A DNA stretch of 64,000 nt, taken from Marilutibacter penaei (GTDB lineage Bacteria > Pseudomonadota > Gammaproteobacteria > Xanthomonadales > Xanthomonadaceae). The position numbers and the translations under genes were made by a program. Below, in pieces: positions 33,215 through 44,264 of the stretch. The notes under the pieces are model-generated. The model made no database searches. It had not been told where the DNA came from and saw only the letters and a program-made list of their open reading frames with translations. Where the stretch lies: positions 186,001-250,000 of the forward strand of contig NZ_JACHTE010000003.1 of NCBI RefSeq assembly GCF_014145395.1. Direction: 5' to 3'. The first letter of the stretch is position 1. Every line of letters starts with the position of its first letter.

Positions 33215-36200
33215 TCAGTGGCCGACGCGGGCGTCCAGCGTGTCGCGGTTGTTGGCGTCGACGGGGTCGTACGTATTGGCGGCGACCTCGGCGCTGAAGG
33301 ACAACACCTCGCCGGCCGACGCATGCCCCGGGACCAGCACCGCGAACGCCAGCCACTGGGTGCGGGTGCCGAGCGCACCGTCGTGGCGGCACTCGGCCCG
33401 GAACCCGGCGGTGTCGCCCGTGACCCGCTCGCAGGTCCAGCCACGCGGCGCGGCGATGGCGGCGGCACGTGCGTCGACGTTGCCTTCCACCACCAGCCGG
33501 GTGCCGCGTGCGGTCTCCGGTCCCTTGTTGCGGACCGGTGCCAGGAAGGTCGCGATGGTGTTCCGGCGCAGGGCATGCGCATTCCCCACCAGCCGCACGG
33601 ACAGGTCCGCGACGGCACCGGTCGCAACGGGGACGGCCACGCTGGCCTGGTTGTCGGCGTTGGCGGGATCGTGGGCCGTCGACCGCACCGCGACCCCCAT
33701 CCGCAGTGCGTCACCTGCGCTCGAGGCAGGCACGATCGCCTCCAGCGCGAAGCGCGCGTCCGCGCCCATTGCGAAGGACGGGGTGCGGCATGTCAGGGTG
33801 GTGGTCCCGTCTTCCTGCATCGGCGCGTCGCAGCTCCAGCCCACCGGCACCGCTGCCGGCGCCGGGACCAGCAACGCGTCGAAGACAAAGGCCACCGCCG
33901 CCGATCCCGCGACCCCGGGGCCCGCATTGCGGGCGACCGCTTCGAACCGGACCGTGTCGCCGACGTCGGCACCGGCCACGCTGGCCGACGCCTGCACGCC
34001 CAGGTCGGCGCGCCGGAAGGCGGGCACGCCGATCCGCAGCAGCACCGGGTCGTGGTCGGAGGAGCGGATCGCGAGGCTCGCGTCATCGAAGTTGTCGACG
34101 CCGAAGTCGGCGTTGATGCGGGCATGCTCGACCTGCAGCGTCGCGTCCATCGCAAGCGCTTCGTTCACCAGCACGTGGTCCAGCGTCTGGGCATTGCCGG
34201 CGAAGACGTACGAGTACCGCTCGGCGGGATCGGCGATCAGCTGCGAGCCGTCGACCAGGGGCGTGGACAGCGGCGTGTCGACCCAGGTCAGTACCTCGTC
34301 CTCCGCCGCCGGGTCTCCGCGCACGATGCCCATCACGTCGACATAGCCGTCGTTGACCTCGAAGGCATTGAAATCGCCGATGAGCGCGATCCGCTCGCCC
34401 GGATCGGACTGCTGGAACTGCTCGACCAGGCCCGCGAGGTAGGCGGCCTGCGCCCCGCGCTTGGCCCGCACGCGCGCGCTGGTGGACGGCCAGCCGCTGC
34501 TTCCGGGCGCAGGGTCGTCGATGCCGTTCAGCGAACGCAGGTGGTTGACGACCACGGTGAGCGGATACGTGGTCGCGTTGTCCTGGCGGATCCGCGCACG
34601 CAGCCGCAGCGGCGGTCGGTCGTTCAGCAGGCTGGTGCTGCCGTCCGGGTTGGCGAGGGTGGCCTCCTTGCCGAACTGGGTGACGTCGAGCACGTCCACG
34701 CGAGCGCCGCCGTCGACCGGGCGGCTGCTGACCAGGAAGCCCACGTTGATGCCGCCGACGTCGTTGCCGGGCTCGAGGTACGGCACGTAGCCGGGCGCAT
34801 GGGCGCAGGTGTCATCGATACGGTCGGAGAGCAGCTGCAGCACCCGTGTGTTCTCGACCTCGACCACGCCGACGATGTCCGGGGCCTTCAGGTAGTCGCA
34901 GATCGCGGAGGCCGCCTTGGCCAGGCGCTTGTCCAGTGCTTCGGGCGTCAGCGTGGTGGCGCCGTTGCCGTCGGCGATCTCGTCGAAGAGCCGGAGCAGG
35001 TTGAAGCTGCCCACGGTCACCTCGTCATGCCCGGCGTTGGCCACCGCGGCCGGCAAGCGCCCACCGCTGGCCACCGGCGGCGTGGCGGGGTCCGGCAGCA
35101 GCGCCCAGGTTCCGCTGTGGTAATCGAGTACACCGCTGAAGCCGGCGACCTCCGCGCCGACGTCCACCGACAGGGGCGACGCGCCCACCTGGCCCCAACT
35201 GCGGACCATCAACCGCTCGGGGTTGGTGTCGAAGCGGGGCGGCTGCCTGTCGCCTGGGATCGGCACGGTATCGAGCACACCGATGCCGGCCTCGCGGAAG
35301 GGCCGCGGTACGCCCGGCAGGGTGACGTGGAAGACGCCGTCGCTGGAGGCGGTCGCGTCGTTCTCGTCGATGCTGCCGCCGGACGCCGCGACCACGATGG
35401 CGCCGGAAACGCGCGCGCGCATGCCCTCCCGCTTCTCCAGCGCATCCGGCAGCGCGTCGGGCCCGAGATCCGCCAAGCCGATCTCGACCGCATCCGGCAG
35501 CACCGCGCCCTGCGCGAGCACCTCGATGGTCGGTTGGACGAGCTGGGTGATGGACAACTGGTTCGGCTGGCTCGACGGCGTGAACTCCGCCACCGTGGCG
35601 GCGACGCGGACGCGGTCGCCAACCGCCACGCTGGCCGAAGGCGCGCTCGCGGTGTAGACGAAGATGCCGTCGGACGTGGCGTCGTTGCCGTCGTCGTGGC
35701 TGCTCTGGAGGAAGAATCCGTTGTTGTAGCGCAGGGCGGTGACCACGCCTTCGGTGACCACGGCGCGGTCCACGTAGGGCGATGCCGGTCCGGTGCCCTG
35801 GACCTGCGCGATGCTCAGAGCGACGGGCGGCTCCGGAGGATCGGGCGGCTCCGCGCCGCTGTTGCGCGGGTCAGGGTTGCCGCGGGTGAAGTCACTGCCG
35901 TTGTCGTCGCTATCGACGCTGCCGTCGCCATTGCGCAATGCCGCGGAGGTGTTGTTCAGCGCCGGCGTGGCGGCGCTGCCTTCGAAGCAGTTGGCGCTGC
36001 CGAAGCCGACGAAATCGACGACCGTGGCTTCGCCCAGCGGGCAGCCGCCCGACAGGGCGCCGCCGCTGCTGACCAGGGCAACCTTGCCGTTGCTGGACGA
36101 CATGGCGAGCGTGCCGACCGCGTCCGGCGTGGGCAGGTCCAGGCTGCCGCCCGCACCCTGGGCCTGTTGCACCAGGTAGTAGCCGCCGGGGGCGATGCTC

Positions 36201-36448
36201 CCGACCAGCGAAGTGGCCTGCCAGTTCGTGCCGCTGGACGAGGCGTACTGCACCGACCAGCCGCTCAGGTCGACCGGGGTGGCACCGTTGTTGCGCAGCT
36301 CGATGAAGTCGTTGCGCCAGGTGGCCCCGGAGTTGCCGCCGCCGCCGTAGACCTGGCTGACGACCACCTGGGCATGGGACTGGAAAGCCAGTCCGGACAA
36401 AGCAAGAAGCAGGAATGCCGCCTTCGGCCGGCGTTTGGAGTCGCGCAT
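33215..36448 (-). CDS. Large secreted multidomain nuclease (ExeM/NucH-like)
   Basis: 1,077 aa with AGGGAAGA upstream of the ATG. Signal peptide 1-26 (SHA-QV). A lamin-tail-like domain spans about 27-165 ([30 protein letters not shown]). An OB-fold region (about 195-430, [18 protein letters not shown]) is next, then an endonuclease/exonuclease/phosphatase domain (about 465-790). Its motifs are [32 protein letters not shown] and SSDHDPVLL, a complete Mg2+ site. The last ~280 residues hold two DUF11-like units. Predicted extracellular DNase acting on environmental or biofilm DNA. No C-terminal PEP-CTERM or GlyGly anchor is seen. Transcribed divergently from kynA. Confidence 0.9.
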   Translation of the reverse strand: MRDSKRRPKAAFLLLALSGLAFQSHAQVVVSQVYGGGGNSGATWRNDFIELRNNGATPVDLSGWSVQYASSSGTNWQATSLVGSIAPGGYYLVQQAQGAGGSLDLPTPDAVGTLAMSSSNGKVALVSSGGALSGGCPLGEATVVDFVGFGSANCFEGSAATPALNNTSAALRNGDGSVDSDDNGSDFTRGNPDPRNSGAEPPDPPEPPVALSIAQVQGTGPASPYVDRAVVTEGVVTALRYNNGFFLQSSHDDGNDATSDGIFVYTASAPSASVAVGDRVRVAATVAEFTPSSQPNQLSITQLVQPTIEVLAQGAVLPDAVEIGLADLGPDALPDALEKREGMRARVSGAIVVAASGGSIDENDATASSDGVFHVTLPGVPRPFREAGIGVLDTVPIPGDRQPPRFDTNPERLMVRSWGQVGASPLSVDVGAEVAGFSGVLDYHSGTWALLPDPATPPVASGGRLPAAVANAGHDEVTVGSFNLLRLFDEIADGNGATTLTPEALDKRLAKAASAICDYLKAPDIVGVVEVENTRVLQLLSDRIDDTCAHAPGYVPYLEPGNDVGGINVGFLVSSRPVDGGARVDVLDVTQFGKEATLANPDGSTSLLNDRPPLRLRARIRQDNATTYPLTVVVNHLRSLNGIDDPAPGSSGWPSTSARVRAKRGAQAAYLAGLVEQFQQSDPGERIALIGDFNAFEVNDGYVDVMGIVRGDPAAEDEVLTWVDTPLSTPLVDGSQLIADPAERYSYVFAGNAQTLDHVLVNEALAMDATLQVEHARINADFGVDNFDDASLAIRSSDHDPVLLRIGVPAFRRADLGVQASASVAGADVGDTVRFEAVARNAGPGVAGSAAVAFVFDALLVPAPAAVPVGWSCDAPMQEDGTTTLTCRTPSFAMGADARFALEAIVPASSAGDALRMGVAVRSTAHDPANADNQASVAVPVATGAVADLSVRLVGNAHALRRNTIATFLAPVRNKGPETARGTRLVVEGNVDARAAAIAAPRGWTCERVTGDTAGFRAECRHDGALGTRTQWLAFAVLVPGHASAGEVLSFSAEVAANTYDPVDANNRDTLDARVGH

Positions 36449-36613
36449 GGTGTCTTCCCTGTGACCGCGAACGCCGTACCCCCTGGTGAAACCGGCCCCG
36501 GTTCCGTATGGCGCTGGACCGCCAGCTTGACTGTCGGATGTTGCAGGCCCGTGAAGACGCCGGCCGCGCAGGTGGCGATGCGTTACCCTTGCGCCCCTGC
36601 GCAGGAAACCGAC

Positions 36614-37498
36614 ATGACCGTCAACCAGAACGAACGTGAACTCGAGGCCGGCATCCATACGGAGCTGTCGGGCCGGATGACCTACGGCGGTTACCTGCAC
36701 CTCGATCGCCTGTTGTCGGCCCAGGAACCGCTGACGGCGCCCGCGCATCACGACGAGCTGCTGTTCATCATCCAGCACCAGACCTCGGAGCTCTGGATGA
36801 AGCTGATGATCCACGAGCTGTCGGCGGCGATCGGCCACCTGCGGCGCGACCAGGTCTGGCAGACCCGGAAGATCCTCGCGCGCTGCAAGCAGGTGCTGCG
36901 CCAGCTGACCGAGCAGTGGTCGGTGCTGGAGACGCTCACGCCCTCCGAGTACATGGGTTTCCGCGACACGCTCGGGCCCTCCTCGGGATTCCAGTCCCTG
37001 CAGTACCGCACCATCGAATTCCTGCTGGGCAACAAGAACGAGTCCATGCTGAAGGTGTTCGCGTACGATCCCGAGGCGCAGGCAGGCCTTGCCGGGGTGC
37101 TGGAGTCGCCGAGCCTCTACGATGAATTCCTGATGTACCTCGCGCGCTTCGGCCATGCGGTGCCCGCGACGCACCTGTCGCGCGACTGGCGCCACACCCA
37201 CGTCCACGATCCCGCGCTGGTCGAGGTGTTCGGCCGCATCTACGGGGACACCGATCGCTACTGGCGCGAGTACGCGCTGTGCGAGGACCTGGTCGACCTG
37301 GAAAGCCAGTTCCAGCTGTGGCGCTTCCGGCACATGCGCACGGTGATGCGCATCATCGGTTTCAAGCGGGGCACCGGCGGTTCCAGTGGCGTGGGCTTCC
37401 TCAGGCAGGCGCTGGAGCTGACGTTCTTTCCTGAACTGTTCGACGTGCGGACCACCCTTTCGCCCGCCAGCGGCTATGGCGCGCCGGCCGGCGACTGA
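36614..37498 (+). CDS. kynA: Tryptophan 2,3-dioxygenase
   Basis: 294 aa, the usual length. Recognisable features are [36 protein letters not shown], the [13 protein letters not shown] motif, and the heme-ligand helix [30 protein letters not shown] heme enzyme of the cytosol, it opens the indole ring of tryptophan to N-formylkynurenine. AGGAAA lies 7 nt upstream of the ATG. No other kynurenine-pathway gene is adjacent; the next gene is a transporter. Confidence 0.96.
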   Translation: MTVNQNERELEAGIHTELSGRMTYGGYLHLDRLLSAQEPLTAPAHHDELLFIIQHQTSELWMKLMIHELSAAIGHLRRDQVWQTRKILARCKQVLRQLTEQWSVLETLTPSEYMGFRDTLGPSSGFQSLQYRTIEFLLGNKNESMLKVFAYDPEAQAGLAGVLESPSLYDEFLMYLARFGHAVPATHLSRDWRHTHVHDPALVEVFGRIYGDTDRYWREYALCEDLVDLESQFQLWRFRHMRTVMRIIGFKRGTGGSSGVGFLRQALELTFFPELFDVRTTLSPASGYGAPAGD

Positions 37499-37582
37499 CA
37501 GGGCCCGGCGGCAAATCCGCGTGGACTGCTAGGATTCCCGCAGCCACGCCCGGTCCCGGGACCGCCGCCGCAAGGAGTCCAC

Positions 37583-39166
37583 ATGTCCTCGAACCCGAAC
37601 GCCCCCGCGCTTGCATCGCGCGGTCCCGTCACCCGTTTCCTCGATGCGGTGGAGCGCGTCGGCAACCGGCTGCCGGACCCGGCCATGCTGTTCCTCCTGC
37701 TGATGGTCCTGGTGTGGGTGGTGTCGGCGGCATTGTCGAACGTGAGTTTCGAGGCGATCGATCCGCGCAGCGGTGAGCCGCTGCAGGTCCGCAACATGCT
37801 CAGCGGCGCGGCGCTGGTGGAATTCATGGCCCAGATGGTGCCGACCTTCGTCAACTTCCCGCCCTTGGGCGTTGTGCTGGTCGCGATGCTGGGCCTGGGC
37901 GTGGCGGAACACACCGGGTTCATCAACGCGATGCTCCGGGCCATCCTGTCGGTGACGCCGAAGATGCTGCTGACCCCGGTGCTGGTGGGCGTCGGCATCC
38001 TGAGCCATGTCGCGGTCGACGCCGGCTACGTGCTGGTGATCCCGCTCGGCGCAGTGATCTTCTATGCCGCCGGGCGCCATCCGCTCGCGGGCGTCGCCGC
38101 GGCCTTCGCCGGCGTGTCGGGCGGATTCTCGGCGACGATGGGCGTGCCTTCCAGCCTCGATCCGCTTCTGGCGGGCCTTACCCAGGCGGCCGCCCATATC
38201 ACCGACACGTCGGTGGTGGTGAACCCGCTCAACAACTACTACTTCACCACCGCTTCGGTGCTCGTGGTGGTGGCGGTCGGCTGGTTCCTGACCGACCGGG
38301 TCATCGAGCCACGACTGGCCGGCACTGCTGTCGACGGCGACCCCGCCGACATGCCGACCATGGATGCGCTCAAGCCCGCCGAGTCGCGCGCGCTGCTCTG
38401 GGCGGTCGTGGCGATTGCCGGATCCGTCCTCCTGTTCGTTGCCACGCTGCTGGTCCCGGGCACCCCGTGGGCGGCGCCGGCCGACCAGGTGCTGCCGGGC
38501 ATGAACGCACTGCTGACCGCCGCGGCGCCGCTGATGCGGTCCATCGTCGGGTTGATCTTCGTGTTCTTCCTGATCCCGGGCGTCGTCTACGGCTACGTGT
38601 CGGGCAGCGTCGCGTCGCATCGCGACGTCATCAAGGGCATGAGCAAGGCGATGAGCGGCATGGGCTATTACATCGTCATGGCGTTCTTCTGCGCGCAGTT
38701 CATCTACGCCTTCGCACAGTCGAACCTCGGTGCGCTGCTGGCCATCGAGGGCGCAGGCTGGCTGCAGGCGCTGAACCTGCCGATGGGCATCACCGTGGTG
38801 GGCATCGTGCTGCTCTCCGGCTTCGTCAACCTGCTGGTGGGCTCGGCCTCGGCCAAATGGGCGCTGATCGGCGCGGTGATGGTGCCGATGCTGATGCAGC
38901 TCGGAGTGTCGCCGGACCTGACCCAGGCGGCCTACCGCGTGGGCGACTCCAGCACCAACATCATCACCCCCCTGATGCCGTACTTCCCGCTGATCGTGGT
39001 GTTCTGCCAGAAGTACGTGAAGTCCAGCGGCATCGGCACCCTGATCGCGCTGATGCTGCCGTTCTCGATCGCCCTGCTGGTGCTGTGGACCGGTTTCCTG
39101 CTGGCGTTCTGGGCGTTGGGCATACCGCTCGGGGTCGGCGCCAGCTACGTCTACCCGGCCGGGTGA
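37583..39166 (+). CDS. AbgT-family transporter
   Basis: 527 aa, about 11-13 TM segments. Family features include NRLPDPAMLFLLLM near the N-terminus, GVAEHTGFINA, the SHVAVDAGYVLVIPLGA segment, GFSATMGVPSSLDPLLAGLT, NPLNNYYF and a C-terminal GDSSTNIITPLMPYFPLIV. Known AbgT proteins import p-aminobenzoyl-glutamate; homologues MtrF and YdaH export sulfonamides using the proton gradient. An AAGGAG site precedes the ATG, and a TAGGAT hexamer at 37530 is a likely -10. No abgA/B hydrolase genes are nearby, so the substrate is open. Confidence 0.92.
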   Translation: MSSNPNAPALASRGPVTRFLDAVERVGNRLPDPAMLFLLLMVLVWVVSAALSNVSFEAIDPRSGEPLQVRNMLSGAALVEFMAQMVPTFVNFPPLGVVLVAMLGLGVAEHTGFINAMLRAILSVTPKMLLTPVLVGVGILSHVAVDAGYVLVIPLGAVIFYAAGRHPLAGVAAAFAGVSGGFSATMGVPSSLDPLLAGLTQAAAHITDTSVVVNPLNNYYFTTASVLVVVAVGWFLTDRVIEPRLAGTAVDGDPADMPTMDALKPAESRALLWAVVAIAGSVLLFVATLLVPGTPWAAPADQVLPGMNALLTAAAPLMRSIVGLIFVFFLIPGVVYGYVSGSVASHRDVIKGMSKAMSGMGYYIVMAFFCAQFIYAFAQSNLGALLAIEGAGWLQALNLPMGITVVGIVLLSGFVNLLVGSASAKWALIGAVMVPMLMQLGVSPDLTQAAYRVGDSSTNIITPLMPYFPLIVVFCQKYVKSSGIGTLIALMLPFSIALLVLWTGFLLAFWALGIPLGVGASYVYPAG

Positions 39167-39333
39167 GGGGCGTGGCCTTGTCGTGCTGCATTGCAGCATC
39201 GGCAGGAAGGTTTGACGCCGCCATCACATAGCGGTTACACCTTGCTGCCGTTGTGCCGGTCGGGGGGAGCCCGTTGGCATGACCTGATCCCGTTCAGGCC
39301 GCATCGAAGGATGCCAGCAGGAGTTTGTACCCG

Positions 39334-40917
39334 ATGAGTTCCAACCCGACCCCCTCGCTCGAGGAAGGCAAGACCTTCCTGGGCCACCCGCGCGGCCTGT
39401 TCGTGCTGTTCTTTGCCGAGATGTGGGAGCGCTTCTCCTACTACGGCATGCGCGCCCTGCTGATCTTCTACCTGGTGCAGCACTGGCTGTTCTCGGACTC
39501 GGAAGCCTCGGTCATCTACGGCGCCTACACCGCGCTGGTCTACATCACCCCGGTGATCGGCGGCTATCTCGCCGACCGCTACCTCGGCCAGCGCAAGGCC
39601 GTGCTGTTTGGCGCCGTGTTGCTGACCTTCGGCCACTTCCTGATGGCCTTCGAAGGCGACGGCGGGCAGGGCAGCGCCGCGCTCAACATCTTCTGGCTGG
39701 CACTCGCCTTCATCATCGTCGGCTCGGGCTTCCTGAAGGCGAACATCTCGGTGATCGTCGGCCAGCTGTATCCGCGTACCGACATCCGCCGCGACCCCGC
39801 CTATACGATCTTCTACATGGGCATCAACCTCGGTGCGGCGCTGGGTTCGCTGGTCGCCGGCTACCTGGGCCAGACCTACGGCTGGGCCTATGGCTTCGGC
39901 GCGGCGGGCGTGGGCATGCTGCTCGGCCTGATCGTGTTCATCTGGGGCAAGCCGCTGCTGATGGGCCGCGGCGAGTCGAGCAATCCCGAGCGCCTGAAGC
40001 AGCGCGTGGCGGGCTTCAGCTTCGAATGGCTGCTGTACCTGCTCAGCGTGCTCGCGGTCGGCGTGGTGTGGTACCTGATCCAGCACCAGGACGCAGTCGG
40101 CTGGCTGCTCGGCGTCGCCGGCGCGATCCTCGTCGGCTACGTGCTGTTCACCGCGGTGTTCAAGCTGCCGAAGCACGACCGCGACCGCATCCTCGCGGCG
40201 ATGTACCTGATCCTGGGTTCGATCCTGTTCTGGGCGCTGTTCGAGCAGGCGGGCTCCTCGCTGAACCTGTACACCGACCGCTCCGTGGACCGCCAGATCT
40301 TCGGCTGGGAAGTGCCGGCCTCGATGTTCCAGTCGCTGAATGCGATCTACATCGTGATGCTGGGCCCGGTCTTCGCGATGCTGTGGATGTGGCTGGCCCG
40401 CCACAAGCTGGAGCCGTCCGCGCCGGCGAAATTCGGCCTGGGCGTGGTGCAGCTGGGGCTCGGCTTCCTGGTCCTGGTCGCCGGCGCCGCCGCGGCCGGA
40501 ACCGGCAACGCGACCCCGGTGCTCTTCATCTTCCTGATCTACCTGCTGCACACCATGGGCGAGCTGTGCCTGTCGCCGGTGGGCCTGTCGGCGATGAACC
40601 GCCTGGCCCCGGCGCACATGGCCAGCCTGATCATGGGCACCTGGTTCTTCGCGTCGGCCACCGGCAACTTCGCCGCGGGCCTGATCGCCGCGGCCACCGG
40701 TGCCGAGGGCGCCGGCCCCGAGCAGGTGACCGAGGTGTACTCGACCGTCGGTTGGACCGCGGTGGTCGTCGGCGTGGTGATGGTCGCGATCTCGCCGCTG
40801 GTGCGGAAGCTGATGCACCTCGACACCCTCAAGGACGACGAACACGCCATCGCCGGTGAGGCGGAGCTTGCCGAGCCGGCAGCGGCTGGGACCCGCCCGG
40901 CAGACGCCAGCAAGTAA
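39334..40917 (+). CDS. POT-family proton-dependent peptide transporter
   Basis: 527 aa from the ATG at 39334, with GCAGGAG 11 nt upstream; a TTG at 39325 lies too close to that site. POT signatures: EMWERFSYYGMRALL (ExxER), the loop GGYLADRYLGQRKAV, and a central FYMGINLGAALGSLVAGYLGQ; late motif ELCLSPVGLSAMNRLAP. Fourteen TM helices are likely. It imports di- and tripeptides with protons. Monocistronic, ending at a strong terminator. Confidence 0.94.
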   Translation: MSSNPTPSLEEGKTFLGHPRGLFVLFFAEMWERFSYYGMRALLIFYLVQHWLFSDSEASVIYGAYTALVYITPVIGGYLADRYLGQRKAVLFGAVLLTFGHFLMAFEGDGGQGSAALNIFWLALAFIIVGSGFLKANISVIVGQLYPRTDIRRDPAYTIFYMGINLGAALGSLVAGYLGQTYGWAYGFGAAGVGMLLGLIVFIWGKPLLMGRGESSNPERLKQRVAGFSFEWLLYLLSVLAVGVVWYLIQHQDAVGWLLGVAGAILVGYVLFTAVFKLPKHDRDRILAAMYLILGSILFWALFEQAGSSLNLYTDRSVDRQIFGWEVPASMFQSLNAIYIVMLGPVFAMLWMWLARHKLEPSAPAKFGLGVVQLGLGFLVLVAGAAAAGTGNATPVLFIFLIYLLHTMGELCLSPVGLSAMNRLAPAHMASLIMGTWFFASATGNFAAGLIAAATGAEGAGPEQVTEVYSTVGWTAVVVGVVMVAISPLVRKLMHLDTLKDDEHAIAGEAELAEPAAAGTRPADASK

Positions 40918-40939
40918 GGGCGTCCAGGCAGCGCCACGG

Positions 40940-40970
40940 GAAGGCGGCCTCAGGGCCGCCTTCTTCGTTC
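40940..40970 (+). terminator. Intrinsic terminator of the peptide transporter gene
   Basis: A 10-bp perfect stem (GAAGGCGGCC and its complement) with loop TCAG, then TTCGTTC, 22 nt after the stop. Confidence 0.85.
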
Positions 40971-41010
40971 GGCCACGCGTGCCGGGGCGGCCTTCGCCGG
41001 CGTCCCGGTA

Positions 41011-41490
41011 TCAGTCCGCCGCCGCTTCGGCCTCGGCCTGGAGTTCGAGTTCGTCCAGCCGGTCGAGGAGGTTGAACAGGACCTCCCGTTCGTGCGCATC
41101 GATGCCGTCCAGCAACCGCGCCTCGAAACCGAGTGCCAGCGGCGCGACCTCGTCGTAGATCCGATACCCTTCTTCGCTCAGGCGCAACACCGAGCGGCGG
41201 CGGTCGTCGTCGTGCATCTCGCGCAGCAGGCGGCCCGATTCGACGAGTTTGGCGACTGCGCGGCTGACCGCCACCTTGTCCATCGCGGTGCGCTGGGCGA
41301 CCTCGTTGGCCGACAGGTCGCGATAGCGGCCCAGCACGGCCATGACCCGCCACTCCGTGATGCTCAGCGCGAAGCGCTCGCTGTAGATGTGGGCGATCGC
41401 GTTGCTGACCCGGTTCGACAGTACCGAGAGCCGGTAGGGGAGGAATTTCTCGAGGGCGAGCTGCGCGTGGCGTGGCGGGGCGGTGTTCAT
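41011..41490 (-). CDS. MarR-family regulator, candidate regulator of hpd-hmgA
   Basis: 159 aa from the ATG at 41490; an in-frame ATG at 41523 would run through the palindrome and is less likely. The winged helix is at about residues 45-115: ITEWRVMAVLGRYRDLSANEVAQRTAMDKVAVSRAVAKLVESG is the helix-turn-helix, and MHDDDRRRSVLRLSEEG the wing. The C-terminus is acidic and helical for dimerisation. It is divergent from hpd, with a palindrome between them, so repression of tyrosine catabolism with an aromatic ligand as inducer is the natural inference. Confidence 0.88.
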   Translation of the reverse strand: MNTAPPRHAQLALEKFLPYRLSVLSNRVSNAIAHIYSERFALSITEWRVMAVLGRYRDLSANEVAQRTAMDKVAVSRAVAKLVESGRLLREMHDDDRRRSVLRLSEEGYRIYDEVAPLALGFEARLLDGIDAHEREVLFNLLDRLDELELQAEAEAAAD

Positions 41491-41512
41491 CGGCGTGGAA
41501 TTGAACCTTGCG

Positions 41513-41534
41513 TATCGTTTCAAATGAAACTATA
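41513..41534. promoter_or_regulatory. Palindromic operator between the MarR gene and hpd
   Basis: Core inverted repeat GTTTCA-AA-TGAAAC at 41517-41530, extended outward by matching TAT/ATA on each side. It is AT-rich in GC-rich DNA, and the right arm runs into TATAAA (41531-41536), a possible -10 for hpd. Size and symmetry fit a MarR dimer site. Confidence 0.65.
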
Positions 41535-41675
41535 AAGGAGGGCCGGCGAGGCGACCCGACCCCTGATCTTCAACGGGATTGCCCGGCCGTTACAACCCGA
41601 CGTTCGCCCCACGTGGCATGCGCGCCGCATGACCACGCAGGTTCCCCACGTACCACGCAGCAGCAGGAGTTCCCC

Positions 41676-42761
41676 ATGAGCGCCCAGCCCAACCTCGGCA
41701 TGGAAGTCACCACCTTCGAGAACCCGATGGGGATCAACGGCTTCGAGTTCGTCGAGTTCGCAGCACCGCAAGGCCAGGGCGCGCGCATGCGCGAATACCT
41801 GGAGAGCCTCGGCTTCACCGCGGTGGCCCGCCACAAGGACCGCGCGATCACGCTGTTCCGCCAGGGCACCATCAACTTCCTGCTCAACGAGTCGACCGGT
41901 TCCTTTGCATCCGACTTCGCGAGCGAGCATGGCCCGTCGGCATGCGGCTTCGCCATCCGTTTCCGCAAGCCGGTCGAGGAAGTGCTCGCCCACGTGCTGG
42001 CCAACGGGGGCGAAAAGATCGACGTCAAGCCGGAAACCGGCGCGGTGGGCGCCCAGGCGATCAAGGGCATTGGCGACTGCATGCTGTACCTGGTCGACGA
42101 CGCGAAGGACGATCTGTATGCCGACTACGTGCCGCTGCCGGGCGTCGACCAGCACCCGGTCGGTTTCGGCCTGACCTTCATCGACCACCTGACCCACAAC
42201 CTGTTCCTCGGGAACATGCAGAAGTGGTCGGACTACTACGAGAAGCTGTTCAACTTCCGCGAGATCCGCTACTTCGACATCAAGGGTGCCAAGACCGGCC
42301 TGCTGTCGAAGGCGATGACCGCGCCGGATGGCGTGGTGCGCATCCCGCTCAACGAGTCCAGCGACGAGAAGAGCCAGATCAACGAGTACCTGCGCGACTA
42401 CAAGGGCGAGGGCATCCAGCACATCGCGCTGTTCACCGACGACATCTACGCATCCGTCGAGAAAATGCGTGAGCAGGGCATCGCGTTCCTGGATACACCG
42501 GACACCTACTTCGACGTGATCGACCAGCGCGTGCCCGGCCATGGCGAGGACGTGCCGCGCCTGGCCAGGAACAAGATCCTGATCGACGCCGATCCGGAGA
42601 CCAAGCAGCGCAAGCTGCTGCAGATCTTCACCCAGAACGCGTTCGGCCCGATCTTCTTCGAGATCATCCAGCGCAAGGGTAACGAGGGCTTCGGCGAGGG
42701 CAACTTCCAGGCCCTGTTCGAGAGCATCGAGCGCGACCAGATGAAGCGCGGCGTCCTGTAA
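41676..42761 (+). CDS. hpd: 4-hydroxyphenylpyruvate dioxygenase
   Basis: 361 aa. The Fe(II) facial triad is visible: His171 in FIDHLTHN, His249 in GIQHIALF and Glu329 in [10 protein letters not shown]. The family C-terminal signature [21 protein letters not shown] is complete. It converts 4-hydroxyphenylpyruvate to homogentisate in tyrosine degradation, and homogentisate is the precursor of pyomelanin. CAGGAG lies 6 nt upstream of the ATG. Followed by hmgA, so the two consecutive pathway steps are encoded together; fumarylacetoacetase is not in the window. Confidence 0.97.
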   Translation: MSAQPNLGMEVTTFENPMGINGFEFVEFAAPQGQGARMREYLESLGFTAVARHKDRAITLFRQGTINFLLNESTGSFASDFASEHGPSACGFAIRFRKPVEEVLAHVLANGGEKIDVKPETGAVGAQAIKGIGDCMLYLVDDAKDDLYADYVPLPGVDQHPVGFGLTFIDHLTHNLFLGNMQKWSDYYEKLFNFREIRYFDIKGAKTGLLSKAMTAPDGVVRIPLNESSDEKSQINEYLRDYKGEGIQHIALFTDDIYASVEKMREQGIAFLDTPDTYFDVIDQRVPGHGEDVPRLARNKILIDADPETKQRKLLQIFTQNAFGPIFFEIIQRKGNEGFGEGNFQALFESIERDQMKRGVL

Positions 42762-42843
42762 GCCGGACACGCGCGGAACCCGCGCAGGCGGGGCATCATT
42801 GACGGCCATTGCACGGCGGGCCCGGCCCGCCACGGGGATGTCC

Positions 42844-44133
42844 ATGGAATCGAACGGTTACCAGTCCGGCTTCGGCAACGAGTTCGCCAGCGAGGCCCTG
42901 CCCGGCACCCTGCCGGTCGGGCGCAACTCGCCGCAGCGGGTCGCGCATGGCCTGTACGCCGAGCAGCTGTCCGGCACCGCGTTCACCGCGCCGCGCGCGG
43001 AGAACCGGCGCAGCTGGCTGTACCGGATCCGTCCGGCGGCGATGCACGGCCGCTTCGAGCGGCTGGAACAGCCGCGCTTCCACAACGACTTCGGCGACGG
43101 TCCGGTCAGCCCGGACCAGATGCGCTGGGATCCCCTGCCGATGCCGACCGCGCCAGCCGATTTCGTCGACGGTCTGTTCACCATGGCGGGCAACGGCTCG
43201 CCGGCCGCGCAGTCGGGCATCGGCATCCACCTGTACGCGGCCAACCGCGACATGGACGGCCGCTATTTCCACGACGCCGATGGCGAGCTGCTGATCCTGC
43301 CGCAGCAGGGGCGGCTGCATATCGCCACCGAGTTCGGCGTGCTCGACGTCGAGCCGCAGGAGATCGCGGTGATCCCGCGTGGCGTGCGCTTCCAGGTGAA
43401 GCTGCCCGATGGCGAGGCGCGCGGTTACGTCTGCGAGAACTTCGGCGCGCTGCTCAGGCTCCCCGACCTCGGTCCGATCGGCAGCAACGGCCTGGCCAAC
43501 CCGCGCGACTTCCTGACGCCCAACGCCGCGTTCGAGGACGTCGAGGGCGACTTCGAGCTGGTCGCCAAGTTCCAGGGCCACCTGTGGCGGGCGGACATCG
43601 GCCATTCGCCGCTGGACGTCGTCGGTTGGCACGGCAATTACGCGCCCTGCAAGTACGACCTGCGCCGCTTCAACACGATCGGCTCGATCAGCTTCGACCA
43701 TCCCGACCCGAGCATCTTCCTGGTGCTGCATTCGCCCAGCGACACGCCGGGGACGAGCAACCTCGACTTCGTGATCTTCCCGCCGCGCTGGCTGGTGGCG
43801 CAGGACACGTTCCGGCCGCCCTGGTTCCACCGCAACATCGCCAGCGAGTTCATGGGCCTGGTGCACGGCGCCTATGACGCCAAGGCCGGGGGCTTCGTGC
43901 CGGGTGGCGCGTCGTTGCACAACTCCATGACCGGCCACGGGCCCGACGCGGCCACGTTCGAGAAGGCCAGCGCCGCGGACCTGTCCAAGCCCGACGTCAT
44001 CATCGACACCATGGCCTTCATGTTCGAATCCCGCGCGGTGATCCGGCCGGCGCGGCAGGCGGTCGACGCCGACCACCGTCAACATGACTACCAGGCGTGC
44101 TGGGCGGGTCTGCGCAGGCACTTCAGCCTCTAG
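42844..44133 (+). CDS. hmgA: Homogentisate 1,2-dioxygenase
   Basis: 429 aa from the ATG at 42844, preferred over the ATG at 42838 because it leaves 7 nt after the GGGG site. Family features: [19 protein letters not shown] at the start, [15 protein letters not shown], the [26 protein letters not shown] stretch, then the Fe-binding region [21 protein letters not shown] and [12 protein letters not shown]. It opens the homogentisate ring to maleylacetoacetate. It lies 82 nt after hpd with no terminator between them. Confidence 0.97.
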   Translation: MESNGYQSGFGNEFASEALPGTLPVGRNSPQRVAHGLYAEQLSGTAFTAPRAENRRSWLYRIRPAAMHGRFERLEQPRFHNDFGDGPVSPDQMRWDPLPMPTAPADFVDGLFTMAGNGSPAAQSGIGIHLYAANRDMDGRYFHDADGELLILPQQGRLHIATEFGVLDVEPQEIAVIPRGVRFQVKLPDGEARGYVCENFGALLRLPDLGPIGSNGLANPRDFLTPNAAFEDVEGDFELVAKFQGHLWRADIGHSPLDVVGWHGNYAPCKYDLRRFNTIGSISFDHPDPSIFLVLHSPSDTPGTSNLDFVIFPPRWLVAQDTFRPPWFHRNIASEFMGLVHGAYDAKAGGFVPGGASLHNSMTGHGPDAATFEKASAADLSKPDVIIDTMAFMFESRAVIRPARQAVDADHRQHDYQACWAGLRRHFSL

Positions 44134-44264
44134 GCGGGTCCGGCGTCCCGGTCCGGCGGCGGAGTGAAGCCGCCGTGACAGCTTCGTGTCGACATGGGCT
44201 CCACAGGCACCGCGTAGGCTGTACCGGTCGTGGCGGACGGCATTGGGCCGGGCGAGGACCTGAC

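Noticed and set aside
33083-37498. A continuous plus-strand frame of about 1,470 codons covering the nuclease region and kynA
   Set aside because: Only its last ~294 codons are real (kynA). The rest is antisense to the nuclease, whose signal peptide and catalytic motifs are clear; long antisense frames are common at this GC content.
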